A DNA stretch of 64,000 nucleotides, taken from assembly GCA_033557465.1 (NCBI GenBank), contig CM066034.1:410046159-410110158 (forward strand), in the 5' to 3' direction. Positions 19,682 through 31,205 of the stretch are shown one piece after another; the stretch's first letter is position 1; the number at the start of each line of letters is the position of its first letter. Both the position numbers and the translations under genes were made by a program. This stretch comes from Ichthyophis bannanicus. Its lineage: Eukaryota > Chordata > Amphibia > Gymnophiona > Ichthyophiidae. A model generated the notes under the pieces. That model was given only the letters and a program-made list of their open reading frames with translations, was not told the DNA's origin and searched no databases.

Positions 19682-20204
19682 TTCTCCGCAGGGGAGTGTA
19701 CCTGCCGGGCCAGTGTTGGCTGGCTGACAGACTCAGCAGGCTGCTCCAGCCACACGAGTGGCAGCTGGACCCAGAAGTGGCCTGCGGGCTTTTCCAGATC
19801 TGTGGAGAACCACTGTGATGGTCGTGTTTGCCAGCCCAGACAATCACCAGTTACCCAGCTTCTGCTCCAGGCAACCACACTCTGCCAGGGTGGCCGCTGA
19901 TGCTTTTCTAATTTCATGGTTAGTAGGTTTTCTGTATGCGTTTCCCCCGACACCTCTGATCGCCAAGACCCTGTTCAAGATTCTTCGCGACAGAGCTTCA
20001 GTCATTCTGATAGCCCCATGGTGGCCTCAGCAACTGTGGTTCCCACTTCTCCTGCAGCTAGAGGTGGAAGCCCCCATCCACCTGGGGACAGCTCCGCAGC
20101 TCCTTTCCCAGGAGGAGGGCTCTCTCTTGCACCCCAACCCCTACTCCTTTTTGCTGACGGCGTGGCTGCTGAGAGGGTGCCACTATCTCTACTCCTACCT
20201 CTGA
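19682..20204 (+). pseudogene. E0 pol end: RNase H tail and Dam-like domain
   Basis: After the E1 insertion the RNase H tail reads GVYLPGQ and ADRLSRLLQPHEWQLD. A frame change near 19800 leads to the Dam-like part: VFASPDNHQLPSFCSRQ, DAFLISW, YAFPPTPLIAKTLFKILR, LIAPWWPQQLWFPLL. It ends shortly after AWLLRG. RT is outside the window. Confidence 0.8.
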
Positions 20205-20534
20205 AGGACGTGGAGGATGTTCTGCTGGCTTCACGCAGAACGTCTACCAGATGGGCTTACTCCTTTCAGTGGCGCAGGTTCGTGCTTTGGTGTGCAGCAC
20301 GGAGGGTCGACCCCCTTTCTTGCCCAGTGGTAATGGTGTTACAATATCTTCTCCACCTCTCCAGCACAGGGCTCAAGTCCAACTCCATCAGTGTGCATCT
20401 CAGTGCCCTAGTGGCGAATCGCCACCAGTTGGATGGGAAGACCCTCTCAGCTCACCCAACAGTGTCCCAGTTCCTTAAGTGCCTTTTCCTGTCTAAGCCC
20501 CCGATCCTCCCTCTGGCGACCGAATGGGATCTCA
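20160..20534 (+). pseudogene. E0 tyrosine recombinase, 5' part
   Basis: Core-binding region: LLASRRTSTRWAYSFQWRRF, LQYLLHLSSTGLKSNSISVHLSAL, up to EWDLI, where a minus-strand CR1 is inserted (20535). The coding continues at 28719. Confidence 0.8.
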
Positions 20535-20577
20535 TAGTAACATAGTAAATGGCGGCAGATAACAACCAGTATGGTCC

Positions 20578-20740
20578 ATCTCCAGGAACAAGCAGGAATG
20601 AGTCTTCACATTTGGGTATCGTCGGTATCAACGGAGCCTGCGCGGGAACGCTCCCCAGCGTCCAATCAGAAAGCCTTTGGGAGCATCCCACAGCGCCTGC
20701 GTGCTGCCTTCTCGCCTTTGCCAACTGTCTCTCCTCAGTT
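20578..20740 (+). repeat. E5 left inverted terminal repeat
   Basis: 163 bp, inverted copy of 26083-26270, with the CGTCGGTATCAACGG variant of the conserved palindrome. Confidence 0.9.
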
Positions 20741-20960
20741 CTTCTTTTTCCGCGGAGCCAGCAGGTCGTGTCCCTGTCACCGCAGAAGAATTTATTTATT
20801 TTTCTTTATTTCTTTTGTGTCGCGTCTGCCTTCTTCGATGCTCTACCGGTACCGCCGGTCTTTCTTTTCTTCCTCTTAAAAAAAAAAAGACTTTTCTTCA
20901 GTTTTTTCTTCAGGTGCACTTGCGTTTTGGGCCTTAGGCCCAAAGCATTTTTTCCTTAAC

Positions 20961-22821
20961 ATGGAAAAGCCTACCTCAGGGTTTAAAAAGTGCACAAAGA
21001 GTGGCAGGACCATTTCCGTCACCGACACCCATGACTGGTGTCTAAAATGTTTAGGTCCTGACCATTCCATCACAGATTGTATGTCCTGTTCTATGATGTC
21101 TAAATGGGTCGGCAGAACCGAGCTGCCAAGCTCAGTACCGTTTCCCTCTGATGCGGCTTCGGTGGCATCGACGTCTTCCAGGGCTGCTTCTTCCTCACAT
21201 AGATCTCAGGTAACTAAGCATAAATCCAGCTGGTCCTCGAAGGGTAGATCTCCTTCTAAGCATCGAGATGCCTCTGGCGTTGCCCTCGAGGATTCTGCAC
21301 CTGCAAAATTTCCCCGGCGGGAGGCTTCGGCCTCTAAAGCATCATCAACGGGGTTCCAGGATGATCTCGATGGCGTGGCCTCGACAGATCACCTGGTGCC
21401 ATGGTCTGGGGTACCGATGGCTTCACCCGGTACCGACTTCCAGGCATTGGCGGCGTCGATGGATCAGAGGATTCTGTCCATAGAATGCAGTCTGGTGGCT
21501 TTGTTTGTGGCATCGACGCCCCTGGTACCGCAACAGACTACTTCACCGGTACCAACTCCAGCACCACCATCGGTACCGATCCCGGGTCCGGTAGCATCAA
21601 CATCAGCTTCGGTATCCGCTATGCTGGTACTCTGTCCTCTGAAGCCCTCCAGTACCGATATCCCGGTACCGGTTATTCCTGATACCGATCCCGGTCGGTA
21701 CGGGTATCGGGCTTTGCAAGAGCATCCGGACAGACGATACTTCGATTCCTCTGAAGACTCTGAGGATTCTGAAGAATCTGTCGATGTAGTGATGCTTCTT
21801 CCACAGGAGGCGTCCTCTCCTAAACGAAGGATGTCTCCTCCAGAGGACTTGTCTTTTCAAGACTTCATCAGGGAGGTGGCTCGGGGCCTATCCATCATGG
21901 TGGCCCCTGAGACAGAACCCAGAGCCAAGGAGTTAGATATTTTGCAATATCCTAAAACTCCTAAGGAGGCAGCTACCTTGCCTGTTCATGAGATTTTGTA
22001 TGATCTCATGTTGAGAATGTGAGAAGCACCTCTTACCACCTCTCCTCATTCTCGCAGGTTAGATACCATGTATCGTGTCCCTCCTTGTCCTGGTTTCCAT
22101 AAAACTCAGCTTCCTCACCACTCTATTGTGGTTGAGTCTGCTATGAGAAAGATTAGAAGTGCCAAAAGACATGCCTCTAATCCTCCAGGACGTGAATGTA
22201 GAACCCTGGATGCTTTTGGACGTAGAGTCGTCCAAGCTTCCATGCTTGCTGTGAGAATTAATTCCTATAGTGTTTACATGGGAATGTTCCTAAAAGAAGT
22301 CACTGATCATTTGCAGACTTTAAGTCCTTTCATTTCTGAAGATAAGACAGGACTTTCTCACTTGGCTCAAACATGCCCAAGATATCTCCAAATTCTCCAA
22401 CCTTGCAGCTTTCGACTCATTTGAATGTGTAAGCAGAGCCTCAGCTATTGCCATAGGTGCACGCAGAATTGCTTGGCTTCAAGCATCTGATTTGGAGATC
22501 TGGGTACAAGATGAATTGGGAAATATCCCTTGTACAGGTGAGAACCTGTTTGGTAAAGATTGGCAAGCAAAGGCCAATCAGATGAATGCTGAAAGTTCCG
22601 CCTTGGATAGACTATCCAAGTCTACAGCTGCTCCTGTTAAGAAAAGGTTGTTCAAGAAAGCACCTTTTTCTAAAAAGGGAAGATTTTATCCTGCTTATGG
22701 TCAGCGGGCATCTTCTGCAGCTCAGTTCCCTACCAAACATCAGCAATCATCCAAACAGAACAAAGCAAAGGCTGCTAGGCCTCCTCCAGCCCAGCAACCT
22801 CAGCCCCCTCAGGGCCTTTGA
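20961..22821 (+). pseudogene. E5 gag, one stop and a frameshift
   Basis: Starts MEKPTSGFKKCTKSGRT. One cysteine of the first CxxC is replaced by Ser-Gly; the rest of the cluster (DTHDWCLKCLGPDH, CMSC) is kept. A stop at 22020-22022 replaces the Trp codon found in E4. The frame resumes 22068-22424 (LPHHSIVVESAMRKIRS, PPGRECRTLDAFGRR), shifts once more near 22370, and ends 22492-22821 with the basic tail and PPQGL. Confidence 0.85.
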
Positions 22822-24680
22822 CTTTCTGCTAGAGAACTTAGCCTTCCTGGCTCTGGAAGGACCAGAGCCCTACACCATTCCAGGAAGCTTATGTCATTTT
22901 GCTCCCAGGTGGAGACAAATTACAGCAGAGCATTGGACACTCTCCATCATAAAAGAGGGGTACAAACTTCATTTTTCAAGCTTGCCCCCTCACACAAGAG
23001 TGCACCAGTTCAATTCTCCAACCTCCCTCCTCAACCTGTTGGGGCAGGAGATTGCCACCCTTCTCGCCCAGGGGGCAATAGAGGAAGTGCCTCTTCAACA
23101 ACAGGGCACAGGTTTCTACTCCCCCTATTTTCTTATTCCAAAGAAAACAGGGGGCTACAGACCCATTTTAGATCTCAGAGAATTGAACAGATTCCTAGTC
23201 AAGGAAAAATTCAAAATGATTTCTCTGGGAACTCTGCTGCCATACCTTCAGAGTCAGGATTGGCTTTGTTCTTTAGATCTCAAGGATGCATACACCCATG
23301 TTCTCATCCATCCAACTCACAGAAGATTCCTTGGGTTCCTTTTTCAAGAGAAGCACTATCAATACAGAGTGCTCCCTTTTGGTCTGGCCTCTGCTCCAAG
23401 GGTGTTCACAAAATGCATGGGAGTGGTAGCTGCATTTCTGCGCACTCTGGGAATATTTGAATTCCCTTATTTGGATGACTGGCTCATTCGAGCTCCCACT
23501 CAGTCAGAGGCCAAGAGTTCTCTAGCCTGCACAATGCGTATCCTTCAGTATTTAGGGCTGATAATAAACATCCCAAAATCCAATTTAACCCCTACTCAGT
23601 CACTGGAGTTTATAGGGGCTATCCTGGATACCACAAGGGCAAGGGCCTATCTCCCCCAGGCCTGTTGCCTTCGCTTGGTGCAGTTAGCTTCTCAAGCAGA
23701 GTTGAAGCCCCACTTAACTGCTCGAGAGATGTTACAGTTACTAGGCCACATGGCATCCACCGTGCATGTGGTACCATATGCTCGCCTTCACATGAGGGCA
23801 GCTCAGTGGACTTTATCCACCCAGTGGACCCAGGCATTAGACTGCCTGTCAGACAAAATAGCAAACACAAGTCGCCTCATTTTGTCCCTCCAGTGGTGGA
23901 AGTCCCCTCAAAACCTGTTGCTGGGGTCCCCCTTTCAACAGTCTCTACCCCAAGCAACTCTCACAACAGATGCTTCTCCAATGGGGTGGGGAGCTCATCT
24001 ACAAGACCTCTCCACCCAGGGCATCTGGTCCCCACAGGAGAGTTCTCTACATATCAATCTCTTGGAACTCAGAGCAATCTTCCTTGCTCTGCGGGTGTTC
24101 CACACCCTGCTCAGCTGCAAGACAGTCCTTATCCACACGGACAATCAGGTAACCATGTTCTATATAAACAAGCAGGGAGGAACTTGCTCTCTGTCGCTTT
24201 GCAACGAAGCTTTGCGACTGTGGGCCCTCGCCAGAGAGCATCAGATTCATCTTCTGGCAGTTTATCTTCCAGGCTTTCAAAACTCTTGGGCAGACAGGCT
24301 CAGTCGAGTTCTGCTTCCACACGAGTGTTCCCTACATGTGGACCAGGTGGCCAGGATTTTTCAGATTTGGGGAACCCCGGACATAGACCTCTTTGCAAGT
24401 CTGTGGAATGCCAAACTTCCCCGGTTCTGTTCCAGAACTCCGGCTCAGGGGACTCAGGCAAGGGATGCTTTCCTCCTTCACAGGGGTCAAGACTTCCTGT
24501 ATGCCTTTCCACCCATTCCCCTAATTCCCAAAACCCTGTTCAAGCTTCAGAGAGACAGAGGCCTCATGATTCTCATAGCTCCACATTGGCCACGGCAAGT
24601 GTGGTACCTTCTGCTTTTACATTTTTCTCAAGCTCCCTCCCTCGAGTTAGGGTCTGCTCCAGATCTCCTATCTCAAGTTA
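22586..24680 (+). pseudogene. E5 pol: RT, RNase H, Dam-like domain, run-on into recombinase
   Basis: RT motifs FLIPKKTGGYRPILDLRELN, LDLKDAYTHVLIHP, FGLASAPRVFTKC and the catalytic box FPYLDDWLIRA are in one open frame with RNase H (TTDASPMGWGAH, LELRAI, TDNQVTMFYINKQGG) and the Dam-like domain (DLFASLWNAK, YAFPPIPLI, LIAPHWPRQ). A deletion of about 11 bp near 24675, relative to E1, removes the usual pol end and joins pol to the recombinase frame. The joint ORF runs to 24853. The ATG at 22586 lies in gag, overlapping it in the +1 frame. RT and RNase H show no stop. Confidence 0.9.
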
Positions 24681-25772
24681 TGGCATCCCAATCCCCAGTC
24701 TCTGCATCTCAGGGCTTGGATGCTGAAGGCCTAGATCTCAAAGATCTTCATCTTTCTCAACAGGTGAAAGATGTTCTTTATGCTTCCAGAAAACCTTCCA
24801 CTAGACGACCTTATGCTTTCAAGTGGAAGAGGTTTACTATCTGGGTGCTCTGAGAAAGGTCTTAACCCCCTTGTCATACTTCTGGAATCTTTGCTGGAGT
24901 ATCTCCTCCATCTATCTAATGCAGGCCTTAAAACACATTCAGTAAGGGTCCATTTGAGTGTTATTGCAGCTTCCCTTAAGCCTCTAAATAGACAACCTAT
25001 TTCCTCTCATCCTCTTGTAGAAAGGTTCATGAGAGGCCTCCTTTTAACAGAGCCTCTCATTAGACCACCTCCGGTGGCATGGGATTTGAACCTGGTTCTT
25101 GGTCCGCTTATGAAGCCGCCTTTTGAACCTTTGGCTACCACCTCCTTGAAATAACTTTCTTGGAAAGTTATCTTTCTCATTACAATCACATCAGCACGTC
25201 ATATTAGTGAATTGCAAGCACTCGTAGCTAATCCATCTTATAGAAGATTCCATCATGACAAGGTAGTCCTTAGGACTCATCCACATTTTATGCCTAAGGT
25301 GGTCTCGCCCTTTCAACTCAACCAGGAGGTCTACCTACCTGTATTTTTTCCAGGACCTCATGCATCAAATACAGAGAGGAATCTTCATATCCTGGACTGT
25401 AAAAGAGCTCTGGCGTTTTACTTACAAAGGACACAGCAACATAGAAAGTCCTCTCAGCTCTTTGTTGCCTTTGATCCTTCTCATTTGCGACTACCAGTCT
25501 CCAAGAGAACACTATCCAACTGGATTGCCCAGGGTATTTCTTTCGCTTATCAGACTAAGAACCTTTCTCTGGAGGGCCATGTCACAGCTCACAATGTGAG
25601 AGCCATGGCGGCCTCAATGGCTCATCTGAACTCTGTGTCCATTGACAACATCTGTCGAGCAGCCACTTGGGCCTCGGTTCATACCTTCACAGCCCATTAC
25701 TGCTTGGTCAAGGACTCCCTCCGGGATGACTTGTTTGGTCAGGCTGTTCTCAAAGACCTGTTCCATACTTAA
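24681..25772 (+). pseudogene. E5 tyrosine recombinase, frameshift and stop
   Basis: Core-binding segment ASRKPSTRRPYAFKWKRF is followed by a frameshift near 24843 (CTGGGTGCTCTGAG), a TAA near 25152 where E1 and E4 read TTT, and the remaining catalytic part to 25772. HxxR (TAHNVRAM), RAATWAS and Tyr in FTAHYCL are present. At the arginine I motif E5 reads TSARHISELQAL, a change from the RR of other copies next to or at the catalytic arginine. Confidence 0.85.
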
Positions 25773-25891
25773 TCAACTCCTACCCACCATCCCTGATGGG
25801 ATGCCAGAGATCCATGGGGGGAAGTGGAGCCCTGTCCTAGGGACACACAACATCTGGGGTCTTTCCCTGGCATCTAAAGCTAGGGAGTCCC

Positions 25892-25987
25892 CATATGTGA
25901 AGACTCATTTCTGCTTGTTCCTGGAGATAGCACAGTTACTTACCTGTAACAGTTGATCTCTGGGAACAGCAGGAATAAGTCTTCACA
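25892..25987 (+). repeat. E5 internal complementary region
   Basis: 25892-25928 is complementary to the left terminus, 25929-25987 to the right terminus, meeting at GGAGAT/AGCACAG, with isolated mismatches. Confidence 0.9.
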
Positions 25988-26082
25988 ACCCACCCACCTC
26001 CCCTAGGAGTTGCATCTCTCTATCTATCTTTCCTTTCCCTTTCTCTTTCTCTCTCTCTCTCTTTGTCTCGGCTTTAAAACTC

Positions 26083-26270
26083 AACTGAGGAGAGACAGTT
26101 GGGAAAGGCGGGAAGGCAGCACACGGGCGCTGTAGGATGCTCCCAAAGACTTTCTGATTGGACGCTGGGGAGTGTTCCCGCGCAGGCTCCGTCGGTACCG
26201 ACGATACCATATGTGAAGACTTATTCCTGCTGTTCCCAGAGATCACCTGTTACAGGTAAGTAACTGTGCT
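26083..26270 (+). repeat. E5 right inverted terminal repeat with 27-nt extension
   Basis: Inverted copy of 20578-20740 plus the extension 26244-26270. Confidence 0.9.
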
Positions 26271-26348
26271 ATCTAGTCTTCCCAGTAAGATGGCAAGAGT
26301 AGGTGTACGCGCTGCTCCGTGCAGGCCACCCCTCCCCATGTCTTTGTT

Positions 26349-28620
26349 TTAGGGGTGAACCCATCGCTCCGTGTAGGACACCCCTGTATGTTGAGAAATT
26401 GGTTTATTTTGATTTATGCTGTTGCTGTAAAGGGATCCACTGTGTCTGTCCCATGCCATTTTGAATTCTGTCACTGTATTTTCCCCCAACACTTCCCTCA
26501 GGAGGGCATTCCAAGCATCCACCACCCTTTCAGTGAAAAAGTATTTCCTGACATTGCCTTTTAATTTACCCCTTTGAAGCTTCATGTTATGCCCTCTAGT
26601 TTTACAGCTTCCCCGTCTTTGGAAGAGGTTTGTTTGTTCATTATTTCTCTTTAGGTATTTAAAGGTCTGAATCATATCTCCCCTATCCCTCCTCTCCTCC
26701 AGAGTGTACATATTTAGGTCTTGAAGTCTCTTCTCATAAGGCTTCTGACGCAGGCTCCAAATCATTTTGGTCGTCTTCCTCTGAACAGTTTCCAGTCTTT
26801 TTATATCCTTTGCAAGATATGGTCTCCAAAACTGAACACAGTATTCCAAGTGAGGCCTTACCAGTGACTTATACAGTGGCATTAGTACCGCTTCCTTTCT
26901 GCTGGTAATTCCTCTTTGTATGCAACCCAACATCTTCCTGGCTTTTGCCACTGCCTTGTCGCACTGTTTTGCCACCTTGAGATCCGCAGAAATAATCACA
27001 CCAAGGTCCTTCTCCTGATCCGTGCACACGAACCTCTCGCCCCCTATCACGTACTTTTCCCCTGGATTTCTGCTTCCCAAATGCATGACACTGCACTTCT
27101 TCGCATTAAATCTTAACTGCCAAGCATTAGACCATTCTTCCAGCTTTTGTAGATCTTTCCTCATGTTATCCACTCCCTCGGGGGAGTCCACTCTGTTGCA
27201 AATTTTTGTGTCATCTGCAAAAAGACAGACTTTTCCATGCAGTCCGTCAGCAATATCACTCACAAATACATTGAACAGTGCCGGGCCCAGGACCGATCCC
27301 TGGGGCACCCCGCTAATCACCCTCCTTTAATCCAAGTGAGCTCCATTTACCATCACCTTCTGTTGTCTGTCAGTCAACCAATTTCTGATCCATTTCACCA
27401 CTTTGGGACCCATCCCCGAACTACTGAGTTTGATAAGCCTCCTATGAGAAACAGTATCAAAGGCTTTGCTGAAATCCAGGTAGATGACATCCATCGCATG
27501 CCCCTGATCTAGTTCTCTGCTCACCCAGTCAAAGAACTCAATCAGATTTGTTTTGCAAGATTGTCCTTTGGTAAAACCATGTTGCCTCAGATCATGCAAC
27601 CTGTTGGTTTTGAGAAAGTCCACTATTTGCTTTTTCAGAAGCACCTCCATTACTTTTCCCGCCACCGAGGTAAGGCTCACGGGCCTGTAGATTGTCACTT
27701 CTTCCCTGTCACCACTTTTGTGAAGAGGTACCACATCCGCCCTTCTCCAGTCCTGAGGAACTACTCCTGTTTCCAAGGATCTGTTGAAAACATCCTTTAA
27801 GGCCCTGCAAGAACCTCTCTGAGCTCTTTCAGTATCCTGGGTTGTATCCCATCTGGCCCCAAGGCCTTGTTCACTTTGTTTTGCAAGTTGTTCTAACACA
27901 TCATCTTCAGTGAATGGTGTGGTATCTACTTCATTGCCATTTTTATATTTGGGAGTCACAGATGGTCCTTCTCCAGGATTTTCTTTAGTAAAAACAGGGC
28001 AGAAGTATTTGTTTAGCAATTTTGCTTTTTCATTGTCACTTTCCACAAATCTGTTCCCAGCACTTCTGAGTCCTGCAATTCCTTCTCTGATTTTCCTCCT
28101 CTCCCGAATATACCTGAAGAAAGTTTTGTTGCCACACTTCACATTGTTAGCCATCTTTTCCTCTGCCTTTGATTTTGCTTTCATTATTTCTCTTTTTGTT
28201 TTTTTTAGTTTGATCCTGTATTCCTTACTGCTTCCTCTGCAAGCTTTTGAATTTTGTGAAAGCTGTGTGTTTTGCCTTTATCTGAGCAGCCACTTCTTTG
28301 GAGAACCAAATAGGTTTCCTTCTCCTCTTGTTTTTATTTACTTTCCTTACATATTTATCTGTTGCCCCTTTTATTGCCACCTTTAGTTTAGCCCATTGCA
28401 ATTCCACTTTCCTTATCCCCTCCCACCCTGCCAACTCCTCCTTCAGGTACTTGGCCATTTTACTGAAGTCAGTGTTTTTGAAGTTTAGGACTTTGAGCTT
28501 GCTATTGATTGGACTGCACCTTGGCTTTTATCTCAAATCACACCGTGAGATGATCGCTGCTGCTCACAGGTGCACCCACTCAGACATTCGACACGCTCTC
28601 ACCGTTGGTGAGCACTAAAT
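26349..28620 (-). pseudogene. CR1-b ORF2: endonuclease end and reverse transcriptase
   Basis: Read on the minus strand from right to left: an endonuclease C-terminus (LDLVLTNGESV near 28600), a linker (KRRRKPIWFSKEV), RT part one ([44 protein letters not shown], 28184-27327), then GVPQGSVLGPALFNVF, the catalytic box FADDTKICNRVD and the CR1-type C-terminal region ([32 protein letters not shown]), 27320-26349. Breaks near 28190 and 27325 separate three frames. The RT box FADD is intact. CR1/L2-clade assignment rests on PQGSVLGP, FADD and the octamer-like tail. Confidence 0.88.
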
Positions 28621-28718
28621 CCAGCATTGAGCTTTCCCTGGTTGGTTCCATCACCATTTGTTTAAGTGACGCATCTTGGAAAGCATCCACAATTGTTTTG
28701 CTTCTTGCCAGATTCTCA

Positions 28719-29342
28719 GATTCTCAGTGTGGTGTTGGGGCGGCTCATCCTGCTGCCTTTTGAACCGATGGCTACGTGTCACCTCTGCCATCTCTCCTGA
28801 AAGGTGGTTCTCCTGATCGCGCTCACTAGTGTGGTGCTTCACCCGCACCCAAAGTTCCTTCCGAAGGTGGTGTCCTCTTTCCACCTCAACCAGGAGGTGG
28901 TCCTCCCTACCTTCTTTCTCAGACCGCACGCCGGACGGGCTGAGGCAGTCCTCCATACTCTGGACTGTAAGAGGGCCTTGACCTTCTACATTTAATGTAC
29001 TCAAGGCCACCAGAAAGTCTCTCAACTTTTTGTTTCTTACGACCCCAGTAAGCTGGAGGAGGCGGTGACCAAGCGTACACTGTCCACATGGGTGGCAGAC
29101 TGTATTGTCCGGGCTTGTGAGGAAGCAAAGCTTCCATTGGAGGGCCGTGTCATGGCTCACAAGGTCAGGGCCATGGCGGCATCAGTGACTCATCTGCGCT
29201 CTGTTCCTCTGGCAGACATCTTCCGGGCCGCCACCTGGTCTTCGGTTCATACCTTCGCAGCCCATTACTGCCTGGATAGGGGGTCTCGACGGAACAGTGC
29301 CTTCAGCCAGGCTGTACTCCGTAACCGTTTTTTAGGTCTAGG
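28719..29342 (+). pseudogene. E0 tyrosine recombinase, 3' part, catalytic arginine deleted
   Basis: Resumes after CR1-b with VLGRLILLPFEPMATCH. A deletion of roughly 75 bp near 28833 joins LIALTS directly to VVLHPHPKFLPKVV. It removes the SARRVSELQAL block that holds arginine I in the other copies. The end keeps HxxR (MAHKVRAM), RAATWSS and FAAHYCL, terminating near 29342. This enzyme would be inactive. Confidence 0.82.
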
Positions 29343-29512
29343 CAGCTGCTGCCCTCCAACCCTTCGCTGTTCAGGCTACCGGAGTGCTAATTCCTTTCAA
29401 CGCAGAGGTCCTGGTTCTCTGTAATACCGATTTCATTGCGGCTGCTTGTGGCTGTTGATGAGGGAGCCTTTTTTGGGTTATAGGTTAATGGTAGCCTGTA
29501 GCTGGGGAGTCC

Positions 29513-29609
29513 CATATATGAGGATTGACTTCCTGCTTGTTCCCAGAGAAAGCGTAGTTACTCACCTGTAACAGGTGTTCTCCAGGGACAGCAGGAATCG
29601 GTCCTCACA
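29513..29609 (+). repeat. E0 internal complementary region
   Basis: Left-terminus half 29513-29550 (ending AGAGAA), right-terminus half 29551-29609 (AGCGTAGTTAC onwards), type B. Since the left end of E0 is outside the window, this half predicts its sequence. Confidence 0.85.
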
Positions 29610-29684
29610 ACCCTCCTTCCTCCCCTTGGAGTTGCAGTCATATAATTCATTTTCTTTTTTGCTTTGTTTTTGCTGTCTTTAGCT

Positions 29685-31205
29685 AAGAACATAAGATATG
29701 CCATACTGGGTCAGACCAAGGTCAATCAAGCCCAGTATCCTGTTTCCAACAGTGGCCAATCTAGGTCATACATACCTAGCAGTTTCCCCAAAAGACACAG
29801 GTTCCACAATGCTTGTATTGGGTCAAGCATTGATATCCTGGGTCCCTTCTTAATAATGGTTCATGGACCTTTCCTCCAGGAACTTGTCCAAACCTTTTTT
29901 AAACCCAGCTACACTAACAGCCTTTACTACATCCTCCGATAACAAATTCCAGAGTTTGATTACACGTTGAGTGAAAAAATATTTTCTTTTATTAGTCTTA
30001 AATCGTTTACCCTGTAGCTTCATTGCATGTCCCCTAGTCTTTCTATATTCTGATAACATAAACAATCGATCTACGTTTACCCGTTCCACTCCGTTCATTA
30101 ATTTATAGACGTCTATCATATCTCCCCTCAGTCGTCTCTTTTCCAGGTTAAAGAGCCCTAACCTTTTTAGCCTTTCTTCATAGGAGTATCCTTCCATCCC
30201 CTTTATCTTTTTGGTGGCTCTTCTTTGAACCTTTTCTAATAACGCTATATCCTTTTTAAGATACGGCGACCAGAATTGCACACAATATTCAAGGTGCGGT
30301 CTCACCATGGAACAATATAGAGGCATTATAATATCTTTTGTTTTATTTTCCATTCCTTTCCTTATGATACCTAGCATTCTATTTGCTCTCTTGGCTGCTG
30401 TTGCACACTGGGCCAAGGGCTTTAACATGTTATCCACAATGACACCTAAATCTTTTTCCTGGGTGGTGGTTCCTAATGTGGAACCTTGCATCGTGTAACC
30501 ATAGTTTGGGTTGTTCTTCCCTAGGTGCATAACTTTGCACTTGTCCACATTAAATTTCATCTGCCATTTTGATACCCAGTTTTCCAATTTATCAAGATCC
30601 TCTTGCAATTTTCCACAATCCTCTTGGGTTTTAACAACTTTAAATAGTTTTGTGTCATCTGCAAATTTGATAACCTCACTCGTTATTCCCCTTTCCAGGT
30701 CATTTATGAATATGTCAAAAAGCAGCGGACCCAGCACAGATCCCTGGAGTACACCACTATTCACCTTTCTCCATTGGGAAAATTGGCCATTTAGCCCTAC
30801 CCTCTGCTTTCTGTCTTTTAACCAGTTCCTGATCCACAATAGTACACTGCCTCCTATCCCATGATGAGGGACCTTGTCAAAGGCTTTCTGAAGGTCCAGA
30901 TAGACTATATCAACCGACTCACCTTTGTCCACCTGTTTATTCATACCTTCAAAAAAACATAACAGATTAGTATGACAAGATCTTCCTTGTCTAAAGCCAT
31001 GTTGGCTGTCTCCCTTTAGGCCATGACTATCTACATGCTGAGTAATTGTATTCTTTATGATGGTTTCTAGCATTTTTCCCGTTATAGACGTCAGGCTCAC
31101 CGGTCTGTAGTTTCCCGGATCACCCCTGGAACCCTTTTTAAAAATTGGCATTACATTGGCGATCCTCCAATCTTCAGGTATTACAGAAGTACTTCATCCC
31201 TATAC
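29685..31205 (-). mobile_element. CR1-like LINE (CR1-c), minus strand, 5' truncated
   Basis: The tail lies at left (AAGAACATAAGATATGCC, then the GCCATACTGGGTCAGACC block common in vertebrate CR1 tails). It interrupts the right ITR of E0: TTTAGCT at 29684 and TGTCATTTGACTGAGC at 31209 are contiguous in E3, E7 and E8. The 5' end stops inside RT. Confidence 0.85.
29850..31151 (-). pseudogene. CR1-c reverse transcriptase fragment (433 codons open)
   Basis: A long open RT fragment on the minus strand: [72 protein letters not shown], then [22 protein letters not shown] and the CR1 C-terminal region [14 protein letters not shown]. The catalytic FADD is intact. The usual VPQG reads VLQG. The endonuclease and ORF1 are missing through 5' truncation, so it cannot be an autonomous element, although this part is open. 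Confidence 0.9.

Larger units (their letters stand above)
20578..26270 (+). mobile_element. DIRS element E5 (type A)
   Basis: A 5693-bp copy inserted in CR1-b. It starts ATCTCCAGGAAC at 20578 and ends GTGCT at 26270; the flanks are GGTCC and ATCTAGTC. Left ITR 20578-20740, gag 20961-22821, pol to about 24680, recombinase to 25772, ICR 25892-25987, right ITR 26083-26270. All three genes have stops or frameshifts. Confidence 0.94.
20535..28718 (-). mobile_element. CR1-like LINE (CR1-b), minus strand, split by DIRS E5
   Basis: The 3' end lies at left (20535-20577; tail with repeated CATAGTAA) and the body at 26271-28718; E5 sits between. GATCTCA at 20528-20534 and GATTCTCA at 28719-28726 look like a target duplication in E0. 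The 5' end is truncated inside the endonuclease domain. The joined 3' tail (GGTCC then ATCTAGTC) is a widespread CR1-type tail, which supports the exact E5 termini. Confidence 0.85.

Noticed and set aside
29685..31205. Open 433-codon RT as a host gene
   Set aside because: It is a 5'-truncated CR1 with a typical tail, without promoter or exon structure.
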